A stretch of 64,000 nucleotides of DNA from Euclidia mi (Eukaryota > Arthropoda > Insecta > Lepidoptera > Erebidae), in assembly GCA_944739405.2 (NCBI GenBank), contig OX123182.2, forward strand, positions 43,339,598 through 43,403,597, written 5' to 3'. The position numbers and the translations under genes are program-made. The notes under the pieces were generated by a model. It was not told the DNA's origin. It was given only the letters and a program-made list of their open reading frames with translations, and made no database searches. Shown one piece after another: positions 11,640 through 22,256 of the stretch (the first letter of the stretch is position 1; every line of letters begins with the position of its first letter).

Positions 11640-11790
11640 GGAAAACATCACAAGGCTAACCAAAACATCACGTCTGCTAACCCGTACGTGGCCGGCGTGT
11701 TGGACTTTGGCCTTAGCGTTTCCGTGGTTAGAAGAGGCCCGAGCCCAGCGGCGGGTCAGATTATAAACAGAGTTGATATTTTTATGACAA
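11640..11790 (+). mobile_element. lepidopteran SINE/LINE 3'-end remnant
   Basis: The string includes GGAAAACATCACAAGG, TGCTAACCCGTACGTGGCC, GTTGGACTTTGGCC and AGAGGCCCGAGCCCAGCGG. It parallels the widely dispersed lepidopteran module in which a 'gccagcgtggtggacta...gaggagacccgtgc' block leads to a GATGATG tail. The tail itself is lost. A related, better-preserved module is at 39810-40066. Confidence 0.55.
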
Positions 11791-11846
11791 AGACCAAAGC
11801 TGAACTAAAGCAAAGTGTAATCGTCATTCTAATAACATTAATACTA

Positions 11847-12372
11847 AAAAAATTGGGCAAGTGCGAGTCGAACTTGCGCACAAAGGGTTCCGTACCATCA
11901 TCTATAAAAGAAAATCACGTTCGTTGTATGTATACTTAAATACTTTATAAGTTTCTACCTGTTTATTAAGATCGATTAACAAATTGCTGAAAAATTACGT
12001 TTGTTGTATGGGAGCCCCCCTTTATTATTTATTTTTTTAAATTTTATTATTTATTTTGAAAGGTAATATACAACTACATATTCTGTAAATATTTAAAGCG
12101 TCTACCTGTAACAGTTAGTAATTTTGAGCAAAAAATACGAAAAAAAACACGTTTTCTGTATGGGACCCTCCCTTATTTTTTTTATTTTTAGTATTTGTTG
12201 TTATAGCGGCAACCGAAATACTTAATTTGTGAAAATTTCAGCTTTCTAGCTATCATGGTTTATGAGATACAGCCTGGTGACAGACAGACGGACAGACGGA
12301 CAGACAGACAGACAGCGAAGGCTTAGTAATAGGGTTCCGTTTTTTACCTTTTAGGTACGGAACCCTTAAAAT
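11847..12372. repeat. lepidopteran dispersed repeat with GGGTTCCGT...ACGGAACCC ends
   Basis: It starts TTGGGCAAGTGCGAGTCGAA and ends in the inverted block GGGTTCCGTTTTTTACC / GGTACGGAACCC at 12332-12367. It contains a GACAGACG-type simple repeat at about 12280-12316 and three degenerate copies of an ACGTTcGTTGTATGGGA..CCC motif (near 11917, 11995 and 12152). This is a familiar lepidopteran interspersed repeat of uncertain class. No coding capacity and no exact TSD found. Confidence 0.7.
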
Positions 12373-12639
12373 TGATAGCAAAGTTTCAAACACTAAGTAC
12401 TACAATATAGTATTTTACAGTATAAGTAGGTACTCTATATCTTGACATTTCTGCTGACTAGCACTTGACGGGACCTCAGGTAAACTGATATTAAAATCTC
12501 AAAACCTTTACTGGACATTTTTATTCTGATTTGCGTTCACTCTGTTATTACTAAATCACAGGAAAATAATCATGTTTACTCACGTATAAAGAGAGAATGG
12601 GTGGGACGTATCCGTTCTATTATGTTATAAAGGTTTTTA
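12373..12639. other. AT-rich stretch, nothing recognised
   Basis: Short unannotated spacer before jockey copy 1. Confidence 0.4.
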
Positions 12640-12732
12640 AGTGGACATGTACTTTAGCCAAATCCTTATATTTAAGCAATAACATCAAAGAAGCCAAGAA
12701 CAAAATTAAAACTACTTGGAGCATTATTAACA

Positions 12733-14445
12733 ATGAGACTGGTCGAGCTAAATAACAATTATGAATTAAAATTTAATGTTGAAATTATTACTAGGAAAAC
12801 TGATGTTGCTCAGACATTTAACAATTTCTTCATAAACATAGCAGTGAACACAACCAGCTGTCTAGATTCATGTCCAAGCAAAGCAGAAATGTTGGTTAGG
12901 GGCAATGTGAATGAGTGTGATGTGCTTTTTAATTTTAAATATATTGACACCAATGACATACTGAAGGTATTCAAGACGCTCAATAATAAAAAATCTGTTG
13001 ACTTATGGGGCATTTCTGTTAAACTTGTGCGACAAATTATTTCCAGCTTAGCTCCATATTTAGCTGCAATATTCAACAGATGCGTAGATACAGGAGTATT
13101 TCCTGATCTAATGAAACACAGTAAAGTAATACCATTATTCAAAAAGGGATCAAAGAGCGACCCTAGTAATTATCGGCCAATTTCTTTCTTGCCTGCTATT
13201 AGTAAAATTTTTGAAAAGATTATTTTGCATCAACTAGAGAGCCACTTTCACACAAATAATTTATTTCACAGTGAACAGTATGGCTTTACTAAGGGTCGCT
13301 CCACCGTTGATGCCGGTGTAACTTTGTTAAAGTATATTTTTAATGCTTGGGAAAACTTGAAGGATGCCATTGGTGTTTTTTGTGACCTATCAAAGGCCTT
13401 TGACTGTGTGGAACATAATACATTTTTACTTAAATTGAAACTTTATGGTAGTAGAGATACCGCACTCAATCTTGTTGCCAGCTACCTTAGTGATAGAATT
13501 CAGTATGTAGATGTTAATGGGAGTAGGTCTCTAGGTTTGCCAGTAGGAATGGGCGTTCCACAGGGCTCTATTCTCGGTCTATTTCTTTTTTTAATATATA
13601 TTAATGATCTGCCGTTCTTTGTACGAAATTTATGTGATATTGTTTTGTTTGCCGACGATACGTCACTAATTTTTAAAGTTGATCGTAATTTAGGTAACTT
13701 TGATACCATCAATAACACTCTTGCACAAGTATTAGATTGGTTTTCGACAAATAATTTGGTACTCAACTCAAGCAAAACCAAATGTGTTAAATTCTCTTTG
13801 CCTAATGTCAAAAGTGTTCCTACTAATATAATTTTAAATAAGGAAACAATTCAACTAGTCGAATCAACCGTATTCTTAGGTGTAACTTTAGATTGTAAGC
13901 TTCAGTGGGGCGCCCAAATATCCTGTCTCGCAGTAAAACTTAGTTCTGCAGCGTTTGCAGTTAGAAAAGTTAGGGAATTCACAGATTTAGACACTGCTAG
14001 ACTAGTTTACTTTAGTTATTTTCACAGCATAATGTCTTACGGAATAATGTTATGGGGTACAGCTGCTGATATACAGACTATTTTTGTCATTCAAAAGAGG
14101 GCCATACGTGCAATTGATAAGTTAGGTGCTAGAGATTCTTTACGTGATAAATTTAAAGAAGTAGATATATTGACAGTTGCATCGCAATATATATATGCTA
14201 ACTTAATGTACATTAAGAAAAACTTAATTCTTTACCACAAAAATAGTGATTTGCACAAAGTGAACGCAAGGAATAAAGTTCAGAACTCATTTGCGGGGAT
14301 TGGTATACGATTTTTCAACAAATTGCCTCTTGAAATAATGAATTTACCCATGCACAATTACAAACGGACAATTAGGAACTTTCTTTTACAAAGGGGTTAT
14401 TACACTATTAAGGAATTTTTAAATGATAAGACACCGTGGGGATAG
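12733..14445 (+). CDS. jockey-like reverse transcriptase, truncated ORF2
   Basis: This is the RNA-directed DNA polymerase of a jockey LINE, which copies element RNA at a nicked target. The 570-residue frame has the RT landmarks in order: SNYRPISFLPAISKIFEKII near residue 150, the FCDLSKAFD aspartate motif, GVPQGSILG, and the catalytic FADD at residues 306-309. A C-terminal domain ends in RRGYYTIKEF-like sequence. The usual ORF2 is roughly 900 residues with an N-terminal AP-type endonuclease, absent here. The first six residues (MRLVEL) are not original: relative to copy 2, eight bases are missing near 12750, so this ATG lies out of frame with the ancestral protein. The remaining frame is intact, but without the endonuclease it is unlikely to retrotranspose itself. 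Confidence 0.85.
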   Translation: MRLVELNNNYELKFNVEIITRKTDVAQTFNNFFINIAVNTTSCLDSCPSKAEMLVRGNVNECDVLFNFKYIDTNDILKVFKTLNNKKSVDLWGISVKLVRQIISSLAPYLAAIFNRCVDTGVFPDLMKHSKVIPLFKKGSKSDPSNYRPISFLPAISKIFEKIILHQLESHFHTNNLFHSEQYGFTKGRSTVDAGVTLLKYIFNAWENLKDAIGVFCDLSKAFDCVEHNTFLLKLKLYGSRDTALNLVASYLSDRIQYVDVNGSRSLGLPVGMGVPQGSILGLFLFLIYINDLPFFVRNLCDIVLFADDTSLIFKVDRNLGNFDTINNTLAQVLDWFSTNNLVLNSSKTKCVKFSLPNVKSVPTNIILNKETIQLVESTVFLGVTLDCKLQWGAQISCLAVKLSSAAFAVRKVREFTDLDTARLVYFSYFHSIMSYGIMLWGTAADIQTIFVIQKRAIRAIDKLGARDSLRDKFKEVDILTVASQYIYANLMYIKKNLILYHKNSDLHKVNARNKVQNSFAGIGIRFFNKLPLEIMNLPMHNYKRTIRNFLLQRGYYTIKEFLNDKTPWG

Positions 14446-14605
14446 GGTTAGGCTATATTTTCTTTTCTGGCCGTTTAATATAATTGTTATATAGATTTGT
14501 TAAATTCTCGTTTTGATAAGTGACATGTTAAGTGGAGGTGCCGCGTGAATACATGATTTTGCAGGATTTGGATATTTTTATGATTTGTTGAATGTAGTTT
14601 AACAT

Positions 14606-14844
14606 TATTAATAATAATAATAATAATTTATTTATTGAACCAATACCTTTTTGTTACAAACATCTGTGTTTTTAGTTACTTACAACATTAAGGTGTACAT
14701 CAAATAGAGGACCCTGCCTCCCAAACTAGGGTGACCTGTAACATGGGAGACAGTGTTCTGCTGGTGTCTTGTATACAATTAAACCTTATACTTTATTTGT
14801 TGGGTATTAGTGAAGATAGGTCTGGTGGGTTGTGAATACTTGCG
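14606..14844 (-). mobile_element. small retroposon inserted in the 3' UTR of jockey copy 1
   Basis: About 240 bp are present here but absent at the same point of copy 2. The left edge is an AATAAT tract followed by TTTATTTATTGAACC, which on the minus strand reads as the AAATAAATTATTATT tail of a retroposed 3' end. No frame of interest. The target duplication is too short or decayed to fix (about ATTA). Confidence 0.65.
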
Positions 14845-15650
14845 TTATTTATCCCTGATCATATCATTGTTATCTTGTCACCTTCACAAAATTCTTTCTA
14901 CATTTGCATTCCTTCACGCGTTCCACTAACTTATGTTAATAATAACGATCTGGAAAATGGAGGTAATTGGCGGTCATGGTCAGTATACCAATAGATTGTT
15001 TCTTACTGCTGATTCGTATACCGTTGTCGTCATGCTCACTATGTCATTTCTTGTGGTGGCGTCGTGTGTCGGGTCATCCCTGTCCCTCTAATATGGCGAG
15101 AGGGATGATGGCTGGCACATGCGTCATACTCGTGAACGGGTGCTACTTGCGATGACTGGTCGATGACGATCTTGCGGGCTGGTATTAGATTTTAATATTT
15201 AACTGCATCATTTCCATCATGGTTCTGATCATTTTCGCGGATTGCCTGCATTATTAGGTATTTATAATGTAAGTGGATGCTCCTGTTTCACCATGTCTAT
15301 TCTGAGGAGGCTAACCAAAAGTATAATGCTTGAGTATTATTATGTACAGTAAATATATACAAATGATATAGAAGGTGTAACAGTTGCAGCACCTTACAAA
15401 ATGTAAATTGTGTATTATGCAAAACCTGGCGATGAAAAAAAGTGACCGTGAGTTTTATTGCCCGTTCTTTCTCATGGTTCTACCTATTGTTTTGCGAACG
15501 TGGCAGTAAATGTAAATGTAGAAGGATACAGTAATAATGTTTTAAATTTGAGTATAAGTAATTATTTTATAAATTTATTATTTTGACGTTCATAAGCGTC
15601 ACATTGTGACCCAAATGAATAAAGGATTTTGAATTTGAATTTGAATTAAT

Positions 15651-18123
15651 TTTCATAAGTGAGCCTCCTCGAAGCTCTGGCCTCCATTTGCCTCGCTCTC
15701 ACTCATCTTAAGAAGCCTAATGGTTAGCTGCTAGGTTGCGTCTGTCTCCTGTGAAAGCGTAGTACCCGACTCGTAATGGAGTGTATATGTGTTGTAAGTT
15801 ATCAGTTATCTGGTTACCATAATACAGGCGCTGTCACGGTTGGAATCAGACGATCCCTTTGTGAGATTTTCTTGGATATTACTACTAAAGAAAAATCAAC
15901 AAATACAAACCTACAAAAACTAAAACTGAAGATGCAATTGATATAATATTGAAACCGGAGATATGATTGAAACCTGGCCTGTTGTTCAGCAAGTAAATAG
16001 GGTACCTATTCTCAATTAAATCTCAATTCGATCTGAATTAATTTAGTCTTAGTGTAAATGAAATAGAATAATTAATGAACTTCAAATTATTGATTACTAT
16101 ATACTAGTATCTAAAATAAGATACATTCTCATTTTTTTTAATCTATGCCGTAGGTAGTGTCATACATGCCATGCTTTTAATAATGTCTAGACATTTAGAT
16201 TATACAAAACTTGTCCTACTCAATTAGCAGCAGAAAAATCTAAATTAGAATTAACCTGGGAACCTAAGTTTTCTATTGAATATCCTTTAGAAATGAATAA
16301 TTCTTTAAAAAAGTTATTCATTCAGGATATAAGAGTCGCCCTACTAAAATACTTTTATGAAGAAAAAGTATGTGGAGCGGTAGAACTAAGTACCGCACAT
16401 TATATGGCCATAGCGGTAAGTACGGAGCTTTCATGCAGGCATTTGTAGCTTGAGAGCCATTTAATCTAGAATCTCAATGACGACGTGGTTTTCAAAAAAA
16501 ACTTCATAAAGGAACGTCATTATAAGAAGCTCAGAGATTGGTTGTACACGTAAAATGGAATATTTGTTCCGTAATGAGTGCTTTTGTCTATCTGTTTACT
16601 TAATTAGACATGTATAAAACGATGTTCGCGTGGTACATTACGGCGAGAATTACTTGTTTTCTAAAGCAATTCATATAATTGTTAGCATACGTATTAAGTG
16701 TGCGCTCTAAGGATTTAATGGAAGAACCGAAAGCACAATATCATTATTTTCAATCTTAAGCTTCTTATAAATGTTTGGCGTACCAAGTATTTGCTTGCTC
16801 GTGTTTTATGCCGAATCTAAGTGTCCAACTTTACTGAATTACGAGAGGTGTTTAAGAAGAAACATGAATGATGTGTAATCTATTGTCAGTCTTTGCCATT
16901 TAAGATTGCTTTGAATATTATTAGGTACTTTAAACATATTTCCATAATTAGTTAACCAGAAGTAGTTACGTAAATGTTTTCTGGCATTTGCCTGCGGCAG
17001 AGAAATCTTACGCGAAAAGATATATTTCGCCCATATTTTATAAGGTATATGTATCCAATGCTGGAAAGATCTGAATCTCCTATTGCCTGAAACACAACCT
17101 CTAATATGCCAGGGGACTAATAACATTATGACATATAAATATGTTCACACCCCTCCAATTTACGTTAAACATCAACATTGCTTAACGCATCAGGATAAGC
17201 TTGCTTAATGACGTCATTTCAGCTTACCCGGGATCTATGGCGTACACGTAGGGAATTACCGTTCCACTTATAAATAATATCGTTAACTCCTCTGAAAGGT
17301 TAAGTCATAATGGTGTATGTTTACTTGCGTTCTGCCTAATAGGGCGTATGCCACCCGAAATGTTGATATACTTTTTGTGTGATATGTGCATATTGTTTTA
17401 TTATGGGAATAAATATTTTACTATGTATACGGTCTTAAAACATTATGAAAATCGCTTAAAACAAAACCACTGATTGATACACACAGGCTTTGCCTTTAAT
17501 ACAAAATTCTGCTATCAAATCACCAAGTAGCTATTATTTCTTGGTTTCCAGTATCTTTTATTTTTTCTAGTGTGAAGATATTTAGAAAAAAAAACAAGGA
17601 TTATCAGCTATGTTCCCGAACATATTACAGCAGGTATTATGTTCGTGTGTGGTAATACACACACAGGGCCATACAATTATGTAATTAAGAGCTTTCAATA
17701 CAATTTAAGCCAGTGATAACCAGTGTCCGAATATTATATGAAGTTGAGGAAATATTTTTTTTCGATACAATGAATAAGATCAGTAGGTACTTGTATATAC
17801 ACATATATCGGAATGATCATGAGTACGGGACGTCAACTAACTACGAAACGGAAGCGTGAAGATGGCGCGCTTCGACATAGTCTAGTGTGACGTTCGCTAC
17901 AGTTAAAGAGGGGGGTGACGGTTGACGTTCACCGGAGTAACATAACTATCACTTCTCTTGGAGACTTCGGGCGGGAAATTAATTATAGTCAGTTTTGTTA
18001 ATTTAATTTGGTGTGAACGTATAACAAACTGTGAAGTGGTGATACCGGCCAAAAATCAAACGACCCTTCGTCACAAATAAAAAAAAATACAGCATACAAA
18101 TCTGATTGGTCTAAAAAAAGAAA
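15651..18123. other. gene-free AT-rich region
   Basis: No recognised product. A minus-strand frame of 95 codons at 16839-17126 has no identifiable domain. A locally GC-richer patch at 17825-17945 could be a promoter or 5' UTR of an unseen gene, but nothing supports a coding start. Confidence 0.45.
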
Positions 18124-18200
18124 ACATCATCATCATCATCATCCTAGCGCTGTCCCGGTTGCGTTCCAAAACCTTCGCCTTGGGGCCCGGGGTCCGCTCA
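18124..18200 (-). mobile_element. SINE 3'-end fragment with CAT repeat
   Basis: A CATCATCAT tract is joined to CCTAGCGCTGTCCCGGTTGC and ends near GGGGTCCGCTC. It is the 3' portion of the SINE type at 1160-1503, without head. Confidence 0.6.
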
Positions 18201-18727
18201 AAAAAAAGAAAACAAAGTAGAAATAAAGACAACCAACGCACAAAACTTTTAAGTATAAATTCGACAAATATGGCATTTGTTTCAGGAAACTTTTCCTTCT
18301 AAAATGGATCTAAAAATCTAAAATGGATGTATTTTGTCCGTAACTATTCAGGACGAGTTATTTAATGAGTTCCTTAAGCTAAAAAGGAGCGTCCGTAACA
18401 AGACGGCTTATTCTTTTGAAATTTAAAACATTTAACAAAAACAGGATTACTTTTACACTCTTTTCATAAATATCCTTTGGTGTTAATTTAATCTCGCCTT
18501 CAAAGAGGTTTATTTGGCCTTCTTTAAAAAATAAACAGATACGAATTTCAAAAAGGAAGTATTGTAGAACCGGCTCCAACTATTGAAACATAAGTCAAAA
18601 CTAGGAGTTTTAATTGAACGCGTAGTTTCAGTGTAAAAGCTTTTAGAGAAAATAAAAAAGGAAAAAAATAATGCAAGCCGGTCTTTGCTCAGGCAGTTTG
18701 CACGCGGTACTCTTATAAAGCGGCACT
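18201..18727. other. AT-rich stretch, nothing recognised
   Basis: Overlapping short minus-strand frames only. Confidence 0.4.
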
Positions 18728-18766
18728 TATTGCCCGGGTACACTCTCCGTCTTGCCTGCGCAGTCC
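18728..18766 (+). repeat. solo copy of a MITE terminal repeat
   Basis: TGCCCGGGTACACTCTCCG and the following TCTTGCCTGCG repeat the left terminus of the neighbouring 306-bp MITE in the same orientation and after the same TTA. It may be the end of an outer or older related insertion. Confidence 0.6.
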
Positions 18767-18815
18767 GGTTTGTGCAGTAATGACTGTGCAAAAAGACTGA
18801 ACACACTGTAGTGGC

Positions 18816-19127
18816 TTATGGCCCGGCTACACGCTCCGTCTTGCCTGCGATCATGCTTGTACAAACCTGTTTGCGCAGGTAAGTACAATCTCTAAAATAA
18901 TTACTTCAGACTGTTGCGCGGCTTGAATAACCGGCCACACGTTCAAGTAAAATCGTGCAAGTAAAGTTTGCGCAGTCCAAATCTTCAGCATGTCGACGAT
19001 CGCACAAGCCGCGCTTTCAGGACTGCGCGGGCTACCGTCTTACCGTCCACACGCGCGCTTTTACCTGCGCAAACAGGTTTGTACAGGCATGATCGCAGGC
19101 AAGAAGGAGCGTGTAGCCGGGCCATTA
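18816..19127. mobile_element. 306-bp MITE with 64-bp terminal inverted repeats and TTA duplication
   Basis: Arms at 18819-18882 and 19061-19124 are reverse complements with two mismatches, starting TGGCCCGGCTACACGCTCC. TTA lies on both outer sides (18816-18818 and 19125-19127), a 3-bp duplication typical of PIF/Harbinger transposition. The interior is GC-rich and contains further short complementary blocks (for example the CCGGCCACACG motif at 18931). No transposase is encoded. Superfamily is inferred only from the duplication length and sequence. Confidence 0.8.
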
Positions 19128-19734
19128 GCTCCGCCAGTGCTTTGTGACCAACCTACACGCCCTTTTAAAAAAACTACGGTCAATAGCTTAAAATAAATTA
19201 GAGCTAACGACGAGACTGAACGTGAAAGTGTGCTTAGGTCTGTTTATGACATTCTGTGTAGCAGTTTTGTGAATTTGTCTGCAACGTATGACTTATTAAT
19301 TAATCCTTAAGAGCTTCTGCCATATAGGTGCCGTATTATTTCAATAAAATTTAAAGGTGTAGTTGATGCAAACCAATTGCCAAAAAAAATCAATCACTCC
19401 AATTACTGGCACATTTGAATAATTATTTTTAATGAAATTATTTATGTTTCTGCACACCCTAAATCGAAGCTATCTTAGAAAGCTATTAAACGTGGCCCAA
19501 AAATATTCTGAAAAGTCATTCAGTACATCTATTTACATTAGGCGTCGAAAAAAACCTTTCCAGTTTTAGTAGCTGAACATTATAAGCTTAATAGCTTACT
19601 TACTTTGTTCTTATTATTCGAAGTGTGTATATTTACTTACAGGAATAAGTATACGTAATTTTGCTTAAACAATTCCAAATAGGTATATTGCCATTTATTA
19701 CACATACCTTAACAAAATTCTTAATATGATAGTA
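19128..19734. other. AT-rich stretch, nothing recognised
   Basis: No gene or repeat boundary seen. Confidence 0.45.
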
Positions 19735-19909
19735 CTAGACGTCGCCAGCGGCTTTGCCTACGTCAATTATACATACTTATAAACCTTTCTCTTGAATCAT
19801 TCTATCTATTTAAAAAAAACCACGTTAAAATCCATCGTGTAGTTTTTTAAGATTTAAGCATTCATAGGGACAGACAGACAAGAAGACTTTATTTTTTACT
19901 ATGTAGTGA
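19735..19909 (-). mobile_element. short non-autonomous Helitron-like element
   Basis: On the minus strand it starts TCACTACATAG after an A (complement of 19910) and ends CGACGTCTAG before a T (complement of 19734). A|TC...CTAG|T is the diagnostic Helitron geometry, with no target duplication. A short GC-rich stem-capable block lies just before the 3' end, and a GACAGACAGACA tract lies near the 5' side. At 175 bp it has no coding capacity. Confidence 0.75.
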
Positions 19910-20984
19910 TGATAAATTTGCATTGTTTTTCCTGCAGGCGAAATTATCATATATTATGTAAAATATCAGATAATTATGAAATTCAGCCTTCCAAGAATTT
20001 CAAAACAACATCTACTAATTAGTCAATCACCGTTCAACGAATTTCACTCAAATATCAACAATTTAATTTGTTAATTATACCTTGACATGTTAACAAACCA
20101 AAACATTAGTTGATATACGTCGTATTTAGTCAATTTGAGTTGAAACATACATTAAATTAATATTAGTGTATATTAATGTTACTCGTGAATGTCAGAGGTA
20201 GAGTAGTACTAAGTATCTTTGACGTGCTTTGAATACAGCAGACGTAGCATGTATAACAATGGTAACGGCTATATTATTATATGCTTTAATACATACCTGA
20301 TAAAACAAAGTAAGTTTGAAATTACCCTTGACATAGCTTTTTGTAAATTTTAGCTAACAGCCATCTCGATCACGTAGGTTTTCAAACAAAATAGACGGCA
20401 TCGTAATCCATCCATTCATTTGGAAGCTCTGATCTGACACAGACAGACGGATAGCACAGATTAACATACACATAACTTGTAAAAGCCCTCATTTTGCGTC
20501 GAGAAATAAAAACAAGTATAAATATAACATCAGATCTAGTTCCAGATTTAGAACACTCCTGCTGATATTTATAGAAAAGGGTCGGTATTATTTCTTCTTG
20601 ACATTTGTTCACAGATAAGACAAGGAATAAAATACCTATATTTAGTTCATGAAATAACTCGTTAAAGTTTTGTAACAACAGGGTTTGAAAAATAAAACGT
20701 TTTATTGAATTGAAATGTACCAATGAAAGAACCGAGATACCGAGGTATAACGTTTATTAGAAGATCTCTAACAGTCATTTTAGATGCCGAAGGTTAAACG
20801 GCAATAGTATCATAGAAAAGCGAGTATTAAGTCAAATCTGGCTACACTTGAAACAAATCCTGGGCCCTAGCGAAGATGTTGGAGTCCATGTAGCGATACA
20901 GCTATTCTTAGCCTCATTGGCAAAGATGCACTTAAAAGATTTTTTGATGATATTCAACACAATTCTACATTTTCCGCACCAACA
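19910..20984. other. AT-rich stretch, nothing recognised
   Basis: Minus frames of 82-113 codons at 20382-20723 and 20832-21080 show no domain; the latter runs into the antisense of a LINE remnant. Confidence 0.4.
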
Positions 20985-21413
20985 AACCATGACGTTGATC
21001 CTAAATATATAAATATCATTAAGGAAATATATTCCAACAGCGAGGCAAACATCAGACTGGACAGTCTTGGACCCCGACATTTAAAATAGAAAAGGGTGTT
21101 AAAAAGGGTGACCCGCTTTTAAATCTGTACTTCCCTCATGGTCAACAAAGGACATCATTATGGACAACAAAAGGCTCACGAATCTCCGTTTTGCCAATGA
21201 TATAGCTCATTTTGCATCATCCTCTCAAGATTTGCAAGACATGCTTCAAGATCTAAGCATGAAAAAACTTGAGGTTGGGCTTATGATGAATTGGTCCAAA
21301 ACAAAAAAAAAACTTCTTGCAGAAAACGTAAGGTTGAGGTAGATGGGCAAGAAATACATTATGTTAATGAGTATATTTACTTGGGCCAGTTAGTCTCTTT
21401 CAAACATAGGCAG
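20985..21413 (+). pseudogene. LINE RT remnant, left half (interrupted by BEL/Pao)
   Basis: Decayed frames read INIIKEIYSNSEANIRLD, then KGVKKGDPL, then LTNLRFANDIAHFASSS, where the usual ADD of the RT active site has become AND. These are followed by LEVGLMMNWSKTK and EYIYLGQLVS. This is an RTE-like or endonuclease/RT LINE core with several frameshifts. The match stops exactly at the 5' LTR and resumes after the 3' LTR at 26770, so this is the insertion target of the LTR element. Confidence 0.75.
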
Positions 21414-21922
21414 TGGTAGCGCCATGTACCTTCCTATCTATAACTAATCGCATCAACGTCAATCGTTCCACGCTTGTCCAGTGCGAGCGATACCATATTT
21501 CCGTCCCTCTCTATCCCACTCCCTGGAAGGGGCACTACCTTTCGCGGATTGGTCGCCGCGATCGTCGACGCGAGTGACAGTATAGAACTTTCGAGAACAT
21601 TCGATTCGCTAAATACGCGTCCGTTATACCGTATCGCACCGCGCCGCTCCCGCTATAATTATTACCGCTTATAAAACCGCTCGCAAGTGGAAGTGATTTG
21701 TGTAGTGAAGTGAATCAAGCAGCTTCATCCCGAAACCACCAAGAGACTGCCCTTCTGAGACGAAGAAGATTGCCGTACAAGGTAAGTCCCCTCCGTCCTT
21801 GGAATATTCTATACCCACTCACAATCATCTCTCCCATTCCAATCCTACCACCTCTTCCTTTAGATACAGTCCATTTTTTCCAAATCGCCTAGAACCTACG
21901 GTTTCGGTGTATCGCCGAACCA
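21414..21922 (+). repeat. 5' LTR of BEL/Pao element
   Basis: A 509-bp direct repeat with TG...CA ends, matching 26256-26764. It contains a TATA box and, near 21780, the strong splice-donor-like CAAGGTAAGT, which in the 3' LTR reads CAAGGTTAGT. No convincing primer-binding site (TGG...) follows the LTR; it may have decayed. Confidence 0.92.
21670..21676 (+). promoter_or_regulatory. TATA box of the BEL/Pao 5' LTR
   Basis: TATAAAA is preceded by GC-rich U3 sequence. A transcription start would be expected about 25-35 bases downstream (near 21697-21706), which would define the U3/R border. The same box is kept in the 3' LTR at 26512-26518. Confidence 0.6.
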
Positions 21923-22256
21923 TTTTTTGATCCATACGAGTCGGATTAATTTACGTTTTTATACGTTATATCGCTATACCTAGGCAGTTATAGCACCTAG
22001 CTATACTCCTAATATATTCACATAACCGTCACATGGTTGTTTCCGCCCACATCAGTAGGTGAACTTTTATGTAGCTACCTACTTACTCAATTATTATTTC
22101 TGGAACTATCATAGTTGTCTTGTAAATCTCATATTTGGAGCAACTTTTAATTCCACAGCTCTAAAGTGTTGCCTACTTAGCCTACTTAGGTAAAATAATA
22201 GGTACATTAGATATTCTTATTTTGTTTCGTTCTCATTAGCTTATACTTACGTAAGC
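21923..22256 (+). other. leader between 5' LTR and gag
   Basis: AT-rich untranslated leader of the LTR element. No primer-binding site complementary to a tRNA 3' end could be recognised. Confidence 0.5.

Larger units (their letters stand above)
12640..15650 (+). mobile_element. jockey-type LINE, copy 1 (5'-truncated, with 3' UTR)
   Basis: The element holds the RT part of ORF2, a long 3' UTR and a 3' end ending in repeats of GAATTT at about 15628-15648. The 5' half (ORF1 and endonuclease) is missing. Copy 2 at 41155-44150 is its inverted partner and is about 95% identical in sampled stretches. Compared with copy 2, the 3' UTR here carries an extra insertion at about 14606-14844. The tail type and RT sequence place it in the jockey clade by general knowledge. 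Confidence 0.85.

Noticed and set aside
11526..11939. 137-codon plus-strand frame
   Set aside because: It crosses from unique DNA through a SINE/LINE remnant into a dispersed repeat, so it cannot be one ancestral protein.
12832..13142. Antisense 110-codon frame under jockey copy 1 (and its counterpart under copy 2)
   Set aside because: Shadow of the RT frame on the opposite strand.
14967..15155. A 62-63-codon frame conserved in the 3' UTR of both jockey copies (also 41636-41827), with a codon-sized indel
   Set aside because: The substitutions I can count between the copies are essentially all replacement changes and no silent ones, and the first codon is TTG. This is simply shared UTR sequence, not a selected protein.
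17825..17945. Promoter/5' UTR of a host gene
   Set aside because: Only a local rise in GC; no TATA/initiator pair, no downstream frame with a splice donor.
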